Assembly (NCBI GenBank): GCA_947455195.1
Contig: CANGMI010000002.1
Span: 445,549 to 509,548, forward strand
Reading direction: 5' to 3'
Length of the DNA: 64,000 nucleotides
From: Pseudomonadota bacterium
GTDB taxonomy: Bacteria; Pseudomonadota; Gammaproteobacteria; Burkholderiales; SG8-39
Shown: piece after piece, positions 24,418 through 33,618 of the stretch
Layout: each line of letters begins with the position of its first letter
Position numbering within the stretch: position 1 is the stretch's first letter
Made by a program: the position numbers and the translations under genes
The notes under the pieces: generated by a model
Told to the model about the DNA's origin: nothing
Databases searched by the model: none
Seen by the model: the letters and a program-made list of their open reading frames with translations, nothing else

Positions 24418-25422
24418 ATGTCGTCGCTGCCGATCACCTTTGCCTGCGGGCTCTATGACCGCATGCTGCCGCTCTACACGGGCGATGTACGCCCGGCCGG
24501 TATCGATCTGAACTTCATCGTTCTCGATGATCCGCGACAGATCTTTGACCGGATGGCTGGCGGTCTCGAGTTCGACTGCTCCGAGATGTCCAGTTCAGAG
24601 TTCATCAGCCGATTCACCGCCGAGAAGAACGGCGGTGAACGATGCCCCTTCGTCGCGCTGCCGGTATTTGCCTCGCGCGTCTTTCGTCACAGCTTCATCT
24701 TCGTGAACCGCAAGCGCATCACCTCGCCGCGTGATCTCGAGGGCAAGCGCATCGGCGTGCCGCTCTACACCATGAGTGCGGCCATCTGGATCCGCGGGCA
24801 TCTGCAGCGCGAGTACGGCGTCGATCTGTCCACGATCCGCTGGTTGCAAGGAGCCACCAACAGCGGGGGGTCACACGGTGCCCCGACGGTATTGCCCATG
24901 GCGCGCCCGGCAGCGGTGGAGATCAACCGGTCGGGGCGTTCGCTCTCCGACCTGATGGATGCAGGCGAGATCGATGCCATCATCGGTACCGATGTGCCCG
25001 ATGCGATGAAGCACAACCCGGATATCGTCCGACTTTTTCCCGACTATCGTGAAGTCGAAAAGGACTTCTACCGTCGCACGAAGATCTTCCCGATCATGCA
25101 TCTGGTCGCCATCCGCCGCGACGTGCACGAGCGCTACCCCTTCGTGGCCACCAGCCTCTTCGATGCTTTCGAAGCTGCGAAGAATCTCGCACTCGAGAAG
25201 ATGCGCTTCATCGGCGCGTTGCGCTACATGCAGCCCTGGTTGCCGGCCGACCTGGACGAGATCGACGACCTCTTTGGTGGTGATCCCTGGCCCTACGGCA
25301 TCGAGGCCAATCGGCCAACGCTCGAAGCTCTGGTGGACAACCTGTACGACCAGGGGGTGATCCCGATCCGCCCTGCCGTCGACGAACTCTTCGTCATGCC
25401 GCATGCGCATGCCGCGCGCTGA
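24418..25422 (+). CDS. 4,5-dihydroxyphthalate decarboxylase-like protein (Pht5-like; periplasmic-binding-protein fold)
   Basis: A 334-residue protein resembling 4,5-dihydroxyphthalate decarboxylases of phthalate catabolism, themselves built on an NMT1/THI5-like binding-protein fold. Features: LPITFACGLYDRMLPLYTGDVRPAGIDLNFI at the start, FDCSEMSSSEFISRF near residue 55, and the second-lobe stretch ITSPRDLEGKRIGVPLYTMSAAIWIRG. No signal peptide is present, which favours a cytosolic enzyme over a transport receptor. The ATG at 24418 follows CCGGAGACAAC; an in-frame ATG at 24400 is possible. Other members are annotated as ABC receptors, so substrate and even activity are uncertain. Confidence 0.72.
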   Translation: MSSLPITFACGLYDRMLPLYTGDVRPAGIDLNFIVLDDPRQIFDRMAGGLEFDCSEMSSSEFISRFTAEKNGGERCPFVALPVFASRVFRHSFIFVNRKRITSPRDLEGKRIGVPLYTMSAAIWIRGHLQREYGVDLSTIRWLQGATNSGGSHGAPTVLPMARPAAVEINRSGRSLSDLMDAGEIDAIIGTDVPDAMKHNPDIVRLFPDYREVEKDFYRRTKIFPIMHLVAIRRDVHERYPFVATSLFDAFEAAKNLALEKMRFIGALRYMQPWLPADLDEIDDLFGGDPWPYGIEANRPTLEALVDNLYDQGVIPIRPAVDELFVMPHAHAAR

Positions 25423-25509
25423 CCACCCGGCACCTTGCCTTTCGGAATGACGCGATACACCGGCCGATCGATGTCCGGCCTGTTTCACAGTGCAGCCAGG
25501 GAGAGAGCC

Positions 25510-26739
25510 ATGAAGGCCATGAAGAAGTTCGTCCCCGCAGCCGGATCATCCGGACTCAGGCAGGGCATTTCCGCGGTGTTGCTCGGGGCGCTGGCTGCGC
25601 TCGGCGCAGCGTCGACGCAGGCGCAGACGGTGCGGGTCGGTCTCGTGATGTCCAGTTCCGGACCGTTTGCGTCACTGGGCGATCAGATCGACAAGGCGGT
25701 GAGGCTGTACACGAAGCAGCATGCCGACAGCCTGCCGCCCGGAGTGAAGATCGAGATCATCAGTCGTGATGACGGCGGGCCCAATCCGGATACGGCCAAA
25801 CGCCTCACCCAGGAACTGATCGTTCGCGACAAGGTCAACTTCCTCACCGGCTTCATCTGGACACCCAACGCGATGGCGGCGGCTCCACTCATCACCGAGT
25901 CGAAGACGCCCCTGGTGATCATGAATGCAGCGGCATCGGTCATCACGACCCGTTCGCCGTACTTCGTGCGCATGTCCTTCACCCTCTGGCAGCCGGCCTA
26001 TCAGGTGGGTATCTGGGCGGCGAAGAAGTACAAGCGTGCCTACACCATGGTGAGCGACTTTGCGCCGGGTCATGACGCTGAAGCCGCCTTCGTGAAGGGC
26101 TTTACCGACAACGGGGGGCAACTCGTCGGGCAGGTTCGCATGCCGCTCGCCAACCCGGACTTCGTGGCCTACATGCAGCGTGCCAAGGACATGAAGCCCG
26201 AGGTGATTTTCAACATGGTCAGTGCCGGCGTCACATCGACGCGCCTGATGAAGGCGTACGGCGATCTGGAACTGCGCAAGGCCGGCATTCCTTTCGTGGG
26301 CACCGGAGATGCAGTCACGGAAGAAGAACTGGTGAACATGGGTGACGCACCTCTGGGTTACATCTCGGCGATGCACTACTCGATGGCGGGTGACCGGCCG
26401 GCCAACAAGGCTTTCGTGGCTGCCTGGGAGCGCGAGTACGGACGCGCGGTGCCCCCCGGTTTCATCGCGGTGGGAGCCTACGATGCGATGGATGCCATCT
26501 ACACGGCGGTGCGCGAGCAGAAGGGCAAGGTCGATCCGGATCTGTCGATGAAGATACTGGCTGGCTATCGCAACCCGGACAGCCCGCGGGGGCCGATCGC
26601 GATTGACCCGGCGACGCGCGACATCGTCCAGAACATCTACATTCGCGAGACCCGTCGCGTTGGCGATCGCCTGGCCAATGTCGAACTGGAGACGATTCCG
26701 GCCGTGAAGGATCCCTGGAAGGAGTTCAACTCGAAGTGA
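25510..26739 (+). CDS. ABC transporter substrate-binding protein, LivK/Peripla_BP_6 family (orphan)
   Basis: Periplasmic type I binding protein of 409 residues. A long signal peptide (MKAMKKF..., hydrophobic LLGALAALGAAS, cleavage near TQA-QT) precedes VRVGLVMSSSGPFASLGDQI. The ATG at 25510 follows AGGGAGAGAGCC; the ATGs further upstream would lengthen the signal without reason. No permease or ATPase gene is adjacent, so it must use a transporter encoded elsewhere or act as a receptor. Its stop overlaps the GTG start of the metallo-hydrolase by four bases, which links their expression. Confidence 0.88.
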   Translation: MKAMKKFVPAAGSSGLRQGISAVLLGALAALGAASTQAQTVRVGLVMSSSGPFASLGDQIDKAVRLYTKQHADSLPPGVKIEIISRDDGGPNPDTAKRLTQELIVRDKVNFLTGFIWTPNAMAAAPLITESKTPLVIMNAAASVITTRSPYFVRMSFTLWQPAYQVGIWAAKKYKRAYTMVSDFAPGHDAEAAFVKGFTDNGGQLVGQVRMPLANPDFVAYMQRAKDMKPEVIFNMVSAGVTSTRLMKAYGDLELRKAGIPFVGTGDAVTEEELVNMGDAPLGYISAMHYSMAGDRPANKAFVAAWEREYGRAVPPGFIAVGAYDAMDAIYTAVREQKGKVDPDLSMKILAGYRNPDSPRGPIAIDPATRDIVQNIYIRETRRVGDRLANVELETIPAVKDPWKEFNSK

Positions 26740-27632
26740 GTCTGCCACGCGTGACACCGATTGCGCTGATCGGTGAGGTGTCGGTGACCCGTATCGAGGA
26801 ATCGGTACGGGGCAGTCTGGTGCCCGAGAAGGTCTTTGCCGGGTTCGATCCCGAGTCGCTTGAGCGGCATCGTGACTGGCTGATACCCAATCACTACGAT
26901 CCGGCAACCGGGCGCTTTCTCACCTCGGTACACAGCTTCCTGGTGCGCACGCCGCGCCACACCGTCCTGATCGATACCTGTGGTGGCAATGCCAAGGAGC
27001 GCCCGTACATGCCGCGCTTTCACCAGGCGGCGCACCCGTGGCTCGAGCGACTGGCCGCGGCTGGCGTCACTCCCGACCAGGTCGATCATGTGATCTGCAC
27101 GCACCTCCACTGCGATCATGTGGGCTGGAACACGCAATTGCAGGACGGACGTTGGGTGCCGACATTTCCGAAGGCCCGCTACCTCTTTCACCGGCCCGAA
27201 CTCGCTCGATGGAATCCGGCCAACCCAGCGCCTGGCGTCGGAGCGCCCAATGACTCGGTCTGGGAGGATTCGATTGTCCCGGTCATCGAGGCTGGGCTGG
27301 CGGTTGAAGTCGATTCGGGGCATGAGGTCGACGGGACGCTCACCATCGAGGCCGCGCCGGGTCACACGATGGGCCATGTGCGTGTGATGCTGGCCTCGGG
27401 CGGGGCCGAAGCGGTGTTCTGCGGGGACGTGCTGCACGTGCCCTTGCAGGTCTACTACCCTGACTGGACGACCCATTTCGATGATGCGCCGGCGCTTGGC
27501 ATCGCCTCGCGTCGCGCTGTGCTCGATTATTGTGCCGACCGGGGCGCGCTACTGATGCCAACGCACTTTGCTGCCCCGCACCGATGTGGCGTCCGTCGCG
27601 CGGGTGAGGGATACTCGATCGACTGGCGCTGA
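26736..27632 (+). CDS. Metallo-beta-lactamase-fold hydrolase
   Basis: A 298-residue cytosolic metal hydrolase. The dinuclear zinc site is visible: H123-x-H125-x-D127-H128 in THLHCDHVG, a His in APGHTMGHV, the bridging Asp in FCGDVLH and the last His in MPTHFAAPH. Members of this group (quorum-quenching lactonases and aryl-ester hydrolases) open lactones or split esters, but the specific substrate is not evident. It uses GTG as start (GTGA overlap with the binding-protein stop), since no ATG is near. With the Pht5-like and binding-protein genes it may form a small catabolic operon. Confidence 0.88.
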   Translation: MSLPRVTPIALIGEVSVTRIEESVRGSLVPEKVFAGFDPESLERHRDWLIPNHYDPATGRFLTSVHSFLVRTPRHTVLIDTCGGNAKERPYMPRFHQAAHPWLERLAAAGVTPDQVDHVICTHLHCDHVGWNTQLQDGRWVPTFPKARYLFHRPELARWNPANPAPGVGAPNDSVWEDSIVPVIEAGLAVEVDSGHEVDGTLTIEAAPGHTMGHVRVMLASGGAEAVFCGDVLHVPLQVYYPDWTTHFDDAPALGIASRRAVLDYCADRGALLMPTHFAAPHRCGVRRAGEGYSIDWR

Positions 27633-27721
27633 TCGGCCAGGCGCCCGACCGGGTGCGAATCGTGGACGACAGGTGGCCGGCATCAAGACCGGCCCGAGCA
27701 GGGTGCATGGAGGAGACGAAC

Positions 27722-28708
27722 ATGTCCGGAAGGCAGTGGTTGCGGGGTGTGGGCACGATGGCGATCGTGCTTGCCGGTGTCATGGCAGGTGCGTCCGCGC
27801 AGGCGCAGAACTGGCCGGTTCGGTCGATCAAGTGGGTGGTGCCTTTTCCTGCCGCGGGTGGTGCGGATCTGGCGGCCCGTGTGGCCGGACAGCATCTGTC
27901 GGATGCGTTGCGCCAGCCGGTCGTGATCGAGAACCGCCCGGGTGCCAATGGCAACATCGGCGCCGAGGCTGTCGCGCGCGGGGTCGCCGATGGTTACACC
28001 TTCGTCGTCGGCAGCAGTGCCAACATCACGACCAATCCGCTGCTCTTCAAGCTCGACTGGGATCCTCTGACCGACCTCGTGCCGGTGGCGATGCTCTCGG
28101 TGAACCCGATGTTCCTTTTCGTGAATCCGTCGGTGGTCCCGGTGAGCACGCTGCAGGAACTCATTGCCTACGCGAAGGCGAAGAAGGGCGATCTCGATTA
28201 CGCCCACGGCGGTGATGGTTCGCCGGCCCACATGGCCACCGAACTGCTGATGATGTCGGCCGGCTTTACCATGGTGCCGATCCAGTACAAAGGCGGCACC
28301 CCCGGTGTGAACGATGTGGTGGGCGGTCGTGTCGGCGTGATGTTTGCCGCGGCGCCCACTGTGATGCCGCATGCGCGTGCCGGTCGGTTGCGCCTCATCG
28401 CCACCACCCAGGCGCGCCGATCACAGGCCGCGCCCGATCTGCCCACGATCGCCGAATCGGGATTCCCCGACTTCGATGTGTTCATCTGGAACATGCTGCT
28501 CGCGCCCGCGCAGACGCCGCCGGCCATCATCCAGCGGATGAACGCCGAGATCAACCGGCTGGTGGTGATGCCCGATGTGCGTGAGACGTTGGGTCGACAA
28601 GGGGCAGAGCCGATGCCGCTCGACCCTGCGGCACTCAAGGCACTGGTCCGGGCCGATTACGAGCGCTGGGCCAAGGTGGTGAAAACCGCCGGCATCAAGG
28701 TGCAGTAG
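27722..28708 (+). CDS. Bug-family (tripartite tricarboxylate transporter type) substrate-binding protein
   Basis: A 328-residue periplasmic receptor. A signal peptide (MSGRQWLRGVGTMAIVLAG..., cleavage near AQA-QN) leads to WPVRSIKWVVPFPAAGGADLAARVAG, the canonical Bug N-terminus in which the PFPAGG loop binds the ligand carboxylate through water. The ATG at 27722 is preceded by GGAGGAG. No tctA/tctB membrane genes are adjacent, as is usual for Bug paralogues in Burkholderiales. It follows the metallo-hydrolase by 89 bp and converges on the next gene. Confidence 0.92.
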   Translation: MSGRQWLRGVGTMAIVLAGVMAGASAQAQNWPVRSIKWVVPFPAAGGADLAARVAGQHLSDALRQPVVIENRPGANGNIGAEAVARGVADGYTFVVGSSANITTNPLLFKLDWDPLTDLVPVAMLSVNPMFLFVNPSVVPVSTLQELIAYAKAKKGDLDYAHGGDGSPAHMATELLMMSAGFTMVPIQYKGGTPGVNDVVGGRVGVMFAAAPTVMPHARAGRLRLIATTQARRSQAAPDLPTIAESGFPDFDVFIWNMLLAPAQTPPAIIQRMNAEINRLVVMPDVRETLGRQGAEPMPLDPAALKALVRADYERWAKVVKTAGIKVQ

Positions 28709-28786
28709 GGTTCACCCGACCGGGGAGCCGCTGGGCCGGCCACCCGGGCCTGCTGTCCGCAAGCATCGCGGTGAGGGTCGGGTCGC

Positions 28787-28808
28787 CTCGCGGCGTTGCC
28801 GCCGCGAG
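28787..28808. terminator. GC-rich hairpin between convergent genes
   Basis: CTCGCGGC (28787-28794), six-base loop and GCCGCGAG (28801-28808) form a perfect 8-bp stem in the 124-bp gap between the Bug gene and the FAA-hydrolase gene. There is no T-run on either side, so it may be a bidirectional Rho-assisted end. Confidence 0.4.
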
Positions 28809-28832
28809 ATTCGAGTGGGCTCCCGGGCGCAA

Positions 28833-29726
28833 TCAGCCGCGCGGGTCGGCTGCGACGGCGACTTCCATTTCACCGATGCCGGTAATGCTGCCCTTGAGGA
28901 CGTCCCCTGCGGCCAGTTGCGACACGCCGGCTGGGGTGCCGGTGGTGATGATGTCGCCGGTGCGCAGCGTGAGCACTTCGGACAGGAACCGGATGTGCTC
29001 CCGCAGGCCGCAGATCATGTCGGCAGTGTGGGCCTTCATCACGGGTGAGCCATTCTGCTCGACCAGAATGTGCAGGTCTTGCGGCTCGGCGATCTCGTCA
29101 CGGGTGACGATCCAGGGGCCCAGTCCGGTGAAGGTGTCGAAGCCCTTCCTGATGTTACGTGTATTGTGGCGTCCGCGCGCCCAGGGGTCACGCTGACTGA
29201 AGTCCCAGCACAGCAGATAGCCGAACACGTGGTCGAGCGCGTTCTCTTCGGTCGCATACCGTGCAGGCTTGCCGATGATGGCCGCCAGTTCGCACTCGAA
29301 GTCGACATGCTTTGACAGACGCGGCAGAACGACCGGACCGCCAGGCCCGATGATCGACGAGGTGGGCTTGAGGAAGAACTCGGCCATCAGGTCATCGGCA
29401 GTCAGCGCCGAACGGTCGTAGGAACCCACTCGCTCCTTCATCTCGGCCTGGTGTGCATGGTAGTTGGCGGCTGCTGCCCAGATCGAGGGTGGGTTGGTGA
29501 TCGGGGCCAGCAGACGCGTGCCCGACAGGGGCTTTGGCGTGCCCAGTCCCCGGGTGTTGCGTGCGATATCCATGGCGCGCGGGTCGTTGGCGAGCGCGTC
29601 GATGACCTCGAGCATGGTGTGGCGGGGTTGCAGGATGCCGTGGCGTACCAGGGCATCACCCAGGGGCCACACCTGATCGTCGGCAACCACGCCCGCGCGT
29701 CCTTCATCGTAGTGACAGATCTTCAT
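28833..29726 (-). CDS. Fumarylacetoacetate hydrolase family protein
   Basis: A 297-residue cytosolic enzyme of the FAH superfamily, which cleaves or hydrates 2,4-dioxo acids, often the ring-cleavage products of aromatics. The metal-binding signature HVDFECELAAIIG (Asp-x-Glu-x-Glu pattern) lies about residue 139, followed by GYLLCWDFSQRD and the C-terminal motif GDIITTGTPAGVSQ. It is the last gene of a minus-strand trio with an alpha/beta hydrolase and a Bug protein, consistent with import and breakdown of one organic acid. Isomerase or decarboxylase activity is equally possible. Confidence 0.9.
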   Translation of the reverse strand: MKICHYDEGRAGVVADDQVWPLGDALVRHGILQPRHTMLEVIDALANDPRAMDIARNTRGLGTPKPLSGTRLLAPITNPPSIWAAAANYHAHQAEMKERVGSYDRSALTADDLMAEFFLKPTSSIIGPGGPVVLPRLSKHVDFECELAAIIGKPARYATEENALDHVFGYLLCWDFSQRDPWARGRHNTRNIRKGFDTFTGLGPWIVTRDEIAEPQDLHILVEQNGSPVMKAHTADMICGLREHIRFLSEVLTLRTGDIITTGTPAGVSQLAAGDVLKGSITGIGEMEVAVAADPRG

Positions 29727-29792
29727 CGGTAATCTCCAGTCGGTATCAGAGGTTGGGTTGTTCGGGAATCGAGGCGGCCGTCGCGTGACACC

Positions 29793-30911
29793 TCAGCGCG
29801 GCGCGAGGCGCGAGATCAGCCAGTCGGCCATGTAGGGTACGTTGTGGCCCCAGTAGTCATGGCTGCAATGGATGCGTCCGCCGGCATCGTTGTCATCATA
29901 GATACGCAGCGTCTTGTCGGTTGCGCCGATCTCGTTGAAGAGACGGCGCGCGCCCTCGACCGACATCAGCGTGTCTTTCGCACCATGCGAAATGAGGGTC
30001 GGGCAGGTGATGTTCTGCGCGAGGCCTGCCATGCTGAAGTCGGCCAGACGGCGTCGTGCTTCCTCGTGGCTGACACCGCCCAGCAGGCGCTGGCAGGTGG
30101 GTTGCAGGTGGCCACAGAAGTCGTAGAGATCATCGAGAATGCTGTAGCAGCCGCTCCAGCCCACCAGAGCGCGAATGCGCTTTTCGAAGGCAGCCACACG
30201 CGGGGCGTAATAGCCGGCCATGCTGATGCCGACGAGACCGACACGATCGGGGTCGATTTCGGGCCGCGAGAAGAGGTAGTCGAAGCTGGCCTTGCCGGGT
30301 ACTTCGTAATCGGCACGGGTCGGGATGCCCTTCAGGTAGATCGACGAGCCGCGTCCCGGTCCGTCGACGTGCAGCACCGCGATGCCACGGTCGATGAAGG
30401 GCTTGCTCGAGAAGTAGACCTCTTCGGCATAGGCATCTGCGCCCGCGATGAAGAGGATGGCAGGCCACTTGCCGGGCGCCGGATTGTTCGGGTGGCAGAA
30501 GTAACCGTCATAGGTCTCGTCACCACACGTCACGCTGATGGTTTCTATCCGGGGTGTGGCGAGGGCTGCACCTTCGCGAAAACACTTCCGGGCCAGGGCA
30601 AAGCGCTCGGCCTTGCGGGCGTTCTCGGCATAGGTGAGAAAGACGTCCGACATGCGGTAATACTGGTTGGCGTGAAAGAAGTATTGCTGTGCCGTCAGCC
30701 TGTTGCCCTCGGCAAGGGCCTTGCGCGCGCGCGCTTCGGTCGCCTCGGCGATGGCGAGCCACTCGCGTTCCCATCCGGGCTTGTCACCTTGCTCGATACG
30801 GGCACAGGTGCGCGCGATGTCGAAGGCATCACCGCCCCCCTGTTGTGATTGGGCAACCAGACGCAGCGTCTGGCCACCGAAGGGGTGCGTGGGAAAGAAG
30901 AAATCGAACAT
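29793..30911 (-). CDS. Alpha/beta hydrolase with N-terminal helical domain (DUF1100/FrsA-like)
   Basis: A 372-residue hydrolase. Residues 1-125 are a helical cap; the alpha/beta fold follows. The nucleophile is S230 in GLVGISMAGYYA (GxSxxG), with likely acid D313 in SHGAKDTLM and base His351 or His356 in HCSHDYWGH. The layout matches 2,6-dihydroxypseudooxynicotine hydrolase, a C-C bond hydrolase, and FrsA-like proteins. The start ATG at 30911 opens MFDFFFPTHPFGG; the longer frame is not conserved. Placed between Bug and FAA-hydrolase genes, it could split a C-C or ester bond in the imported compound. Confidence 0.8.
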   Translation of the reverse strand: MFDFFFPTHPFGGQTLRLVAQSQQGGGDAFDIARTCARIEQGDKPGWEREWLAIAEATEARARKALAEGNRLTAQQYFFHANQYYRMSDVFLTYAENARKAERFALARKCFREGAALATPRIETISVTCGDETYDGYFCHPNNPAPGKWPAILFIAGADAYAEEVYFSSKPFIDRGIAVLHVDGPGRGSSIYLKGIPTRADYEVPGKASFDYLFSRPEIDPDRVGLVGISMAGYYAPRVAAFEKRIRALVGWSGCYSILDDLYDFCGHLQPTCQRLLGGVSHEEARRRLADFSMAGLAQNITCPTLISHGAKDTLMSVEGARRLFNEIGATDKTLRIYDDNDAGGRIHCSHDYWGHNVPYMADWLISRLAPR

Positions 30912-30964
30912 GCCTGTGGCTCCTGCTGCGGGGTTTTCTCGGGTCTGTCCCGATGGGTCCTGGC

Positions 30965-31972
30965 TTACTCGGCGCTGATGCCCTGGGTCTTGATGACCCG
31001 CGCCCATTTGTCATGTTCGGCCACGATCCAGCGGCCGAACTCCTCGGGGTTGCTACCCACGATGTCGAACTTCTGCGCGCCGAGCTTCTGCCGTACGTCG
31101 GCATCGCGCATCGCGACCGCGATGCCAGCATGCACTTTCTGTACGATCTCGGCGGGTGTGCCTGCCGGCGCGACCAGGCCCATCCATGAGCCCGTCGCGA
31201 ACCCGGGGTAGAACTCGCCCACGGTGGGCAGTTGCGGGAAGTCGGGGTGACGTCGGGCCCCTGCGAAGGCCAATGGCCGGACGCGGCCCGCCGAGATCTG
31301 GTTGGCTGCGATGCCGCCCAGGCCGATCATCATCAGGTCGACTCGCGCTGCCATCAGTTCGCCCATCGCCGGCGCACCGCCCTTCATGTGGATCGCCAAC
31401 GGCGTGATGCCCGCGGCCTGCTTGAGCAATTCGACCCCCAGGTGACTGGACGATCCGATGCCGGCCGTGGCGTAGTTCGCACTGTTGCCCTTGGCTCGAA
31501 GGGCAGCGATCAGTGCGGGGAAGTCCTGAATCGGTGATGCGCTCGGCACCAGGACGACCTGGGTGCCTGTGATGAGGAGCGATATCGGTGCGAAATCGCG
31601 ACGCGCGTCATAGGGGACATCGCCGCGCAGGAGCTGGTTGAGCGGGAAGTTGTCGAAGACCGAGAGCAGCGTGTATCCGTCGGGCGCGGCGCGCGCGGCG
31701 AAGGCGGTGCCGATGACGTTGTCGCCGCCAGGGCGGTTGTCGATGATGAGTGGTTGGCCGAGTTGCTCGGAGAGCGCCGGCGCGAAGATCCGTGTCACCA
31801 CGTCGGTGATGCCGCCAGCGGAGGTCGGTACCACGATCCGGATGGGCTTCAGGGGCCAGGTCTCAGCGACTGCACTCGGGAGGCCGAGCGTGCTGGTGGC
31901 GAGGAGCAAGGTTGCGAGGCGCGCAGCGCTTGTGAGGCAGCGCGCGAGGCGCGCAGGCGAGTGCAGTGTCAT
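30965..31972 (-). CDS. Bug-family (tripartite tricarboxylate transporter type) substrate-binding protein
   Basis: A 335-residue periplasmic receptor with signal peptide (arginine-rich MTLHSPARLARCLTSAARL, hydrophobic core, cleavage near AVA-ET). WPLKPIRIVVPTSAGGITDVVTRIFAPAL is the Bug ligand-loop region, with SAGG in place of the common PAGG. The ATG at 31972 has a strong AAGGAGGAAGG upstream. It heads the minus-strand operon with the alpha/beta hydrolase (53 bp) and the FAA hydrolase, so its ligand is probably their substrate or a precursor. Confidence 0.92.
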   Translation of the reverse strand: MTLHSPARLARCLTSAARLATLLLATSTLGLPSAVAETWPLKPIRIVVPTSAGGITDVVTRIFAPALSEQLGQPLIIDNRPGGDNVIGTAFAARAAPDGYTLLSVFDNFPLNQLLRGDVPYDARRDFAPISLLITGTQVVLVPSASPIQDFPALIAALRAKGNSANYATAGIGSSSHLGVELLKQAAGITPLAIHMKGGAPAMGELMAARVDLMMIGLGGIAANQISAGRVRPLAFAGARRHPDFPQLPTVGEFYPGFATGSWMGLVAPAGTPAEIVQKVHAGIAVAMRDADVRQKLGAQKFDIVGSNPEEFGRWIVAEHDKWARVIKTQGISAE

Positions 31973-32288
31973 TCGATCCTTCCTCCTTGCAGGCCTGATG
32001 GCAGCGACCTGGCTCGTGCGGGAAACCACGCCGGGTTGCCCTGGCGCACTTGGGCCCGCGTCGCGCATGTCCCGTGCTCGACGCCCCGGATTCTAACCCG
32101 ACAGAGACCGAAGGCCCGGGGTCATGCGCTACGCGGGCCATGGGTGCGATGGACCTTGGCCTCGCCCGGGAGGTCTGCAGCCCGGACATGATTCGTCTGC
32201 ACGATAATGCTCTACAATTTTCCCAGAAGAAGATGAGCCAGACGCCGCCCGTTCCGGGCCACCGTGCCGGCTATTGCGAGGAGATGTC
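31973..32288. other. 316-bp divergent intergenic region
   Basis: No gene of convincing length is seen between the Bug gene (minus) and the flavin monooxygenase gene (plus). It must hold both promoters. On the plus strand TACAAT (32213-32218) is a candidate -10 box, and GATAAT at 32203-32208 is an alternative; neither has a clear -35. The local AT-rich patch at 32190-32240 supports promoter location. I see no long inverted repeat. Confidence 0.4.
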
Positions 32289-33509
32289 ATGCAAGCTGCC
32301 GTCCTGTCTGCAGCCTCGTCGGCTGCGTCCGCTGCAAGCGTCGCGCGTTGCGAGTTGGTCGAGCGCGCCCGCCATCTCGCCCCCCAGATTGCTGCGCGTG
32401 CGGCCAGTACCATCGCCAGCCGGCGTGTGCTCCCCGAAAACATCGAACTGCTCAAATCGGCCGGTCTGAGCCGTGTGTTGCAGCCACAACGATGTGGCGG
32501 CTTCGAAGAGAGTCTGCACACCCACCTCGATGTGGTGGCAGAGATCGCCGGGGCCTGCGGCTCGACCGGCTGGTGTCTTGGCATCTATCACGCCCACCAG
32601 TGGTTGATGGGGCTCTATGGGCCGGAAGCGCAGGCCGATGTCTATGGGCACGACACCAACACGCTCATTTCGGCGGTGATCGGTCCTCGCGGCGAGGCGG
32701 TGCGCACGGCTGACGGTTATCGGTTATCGGGCTTCTGGCCCTTTTGCTCGGGCGTGCACAATGCCCAATGGGTGATGCTCGGGGCACATGTCGTCGATGC
32801 CGATGCCTCCGAACCCGATTCCGGCATCTTTCTCGTGCCCGCGAGCCAGATCGAGATCAAGGACGACTGGTACGTCGCCGGCCTCACCGGAACTGGCAGC
32901 AACAGCGTGGCTGTCACCGACCGGCTGGTGCCTGCCCATCGCTTCGTTTCCATGCCGCGGGCCATCGAGGGCGTCAACCCCGGACAGTCCGTCGCGCCGG
33001 GTGACCTCTACCATTGCGCACCGGTACCAGTGCTTGCGCTCTTCCTGTGCGGGCCCGCCATCGGCATTGCTCGTCGAGCGCTGGATGCCTTCTGCAAGCG
33101 CTTGCCCGGGCGCGTCATTGCCTATACCTTCGATCAACCACAAGTCGATTCGGCCATCACGCATGCCCAGATCGCCGAGGCATCGACCCGCATCGATGCA
33201 GCCCGCCTTCTGCTGCATTCGATGGTGGATGAAGTCGAGTCGCACGCAAGAGCCCGCACCGCGATGCCCTACGAGCGTCGATCCAAGGCTCGCATGGATT
33301 GCGCCTTTGCCGTGAAACTGTGCCTCGAGGCGGTCGAGTTGCTCGTCTACGCCTCGGGGGGCAGCGCACTCGCCGAGGGTAATGAGGTGCAACGGGCCGC
33401 GCGTGATATTCGTGCCATCAACATGCACGGCTTGCTCAACTGGTCGACCAATCTGGAGACCTATGGGCGTACGGTGCTTGGGCTCTCGCCCAATTCACCG
33501 GTGATCTGA
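32289..33509 (+). CDS. Acyl-CoA dehydrogenase-fold flavin-dependent monooxygenase (HsaA/HpaH-like oxygenase)
   Basis: A 406-residue protein with the acyl-CoA dehydrogenase fold of group D flavin monooxygenases, which hydroxylate phenols using reduced flavin from a separate reductase. Features: VERARHLAPQIAARAASTIASRRVLPENIELLKSAGL at the N-terminus, the CGSTGWCLGIYHAHQW segment, and SGFWPFCSGVHNAQWVMLGA, typical of HsaA-like proteins; the dehydrogenase catalytic Glu motif YEGT is absent. The ATG at 32289 follows GAGGAG. The FAA-hydrolase gene follows by 110 bp. No flavin reductase gene is visible nearby. A dehydrogenase role cannot be ruled out. Confidence 0.8.
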   Translation: MQAAVLSAASSAASAASVARCELVERARHLAPQIAARAASTIASRRVLPENIELLKSAGLSRVLQPQRCGGFEESLHTHLDVVAEIAGACGSTGWCLGIYHAHQWLMGLYGPEAQADVYGHDTNTLISAVIGPRGEAVRTADGYRLSGFWPFCSGVHNAQWVMLGAHVVDADASEPDSGIFLVPASQIEIKDDWYVAGLTGTGSNSVAVTDRLVPAHRFVSMPRAIEGVNPGQSVAPGDLYHCAPVPVLALFLCGPAIGIARRALDAFCKRLPGRVIAYTFDQPQVDSAITHAQIAEASTRIDAARLLLHSMVDEVESHARARTAMPYERRSKARMDCAFAVKLCLEAVELLVYASGGSALAEGNEVQRAARDIRAINMHGLLNWSTNLETYGRTVLGLSPNSPVI

Positions 33510-33618
33510 TCGCGCGTCACGGTTTCGTGTCGGCCTGACTCGGAATCGCCGCCACGACCGGGCAGTGCCTTGCCGTGTGTCTCGAACCACAGACCCCCTT
33601 CATCCAGGACGCCCCCGC

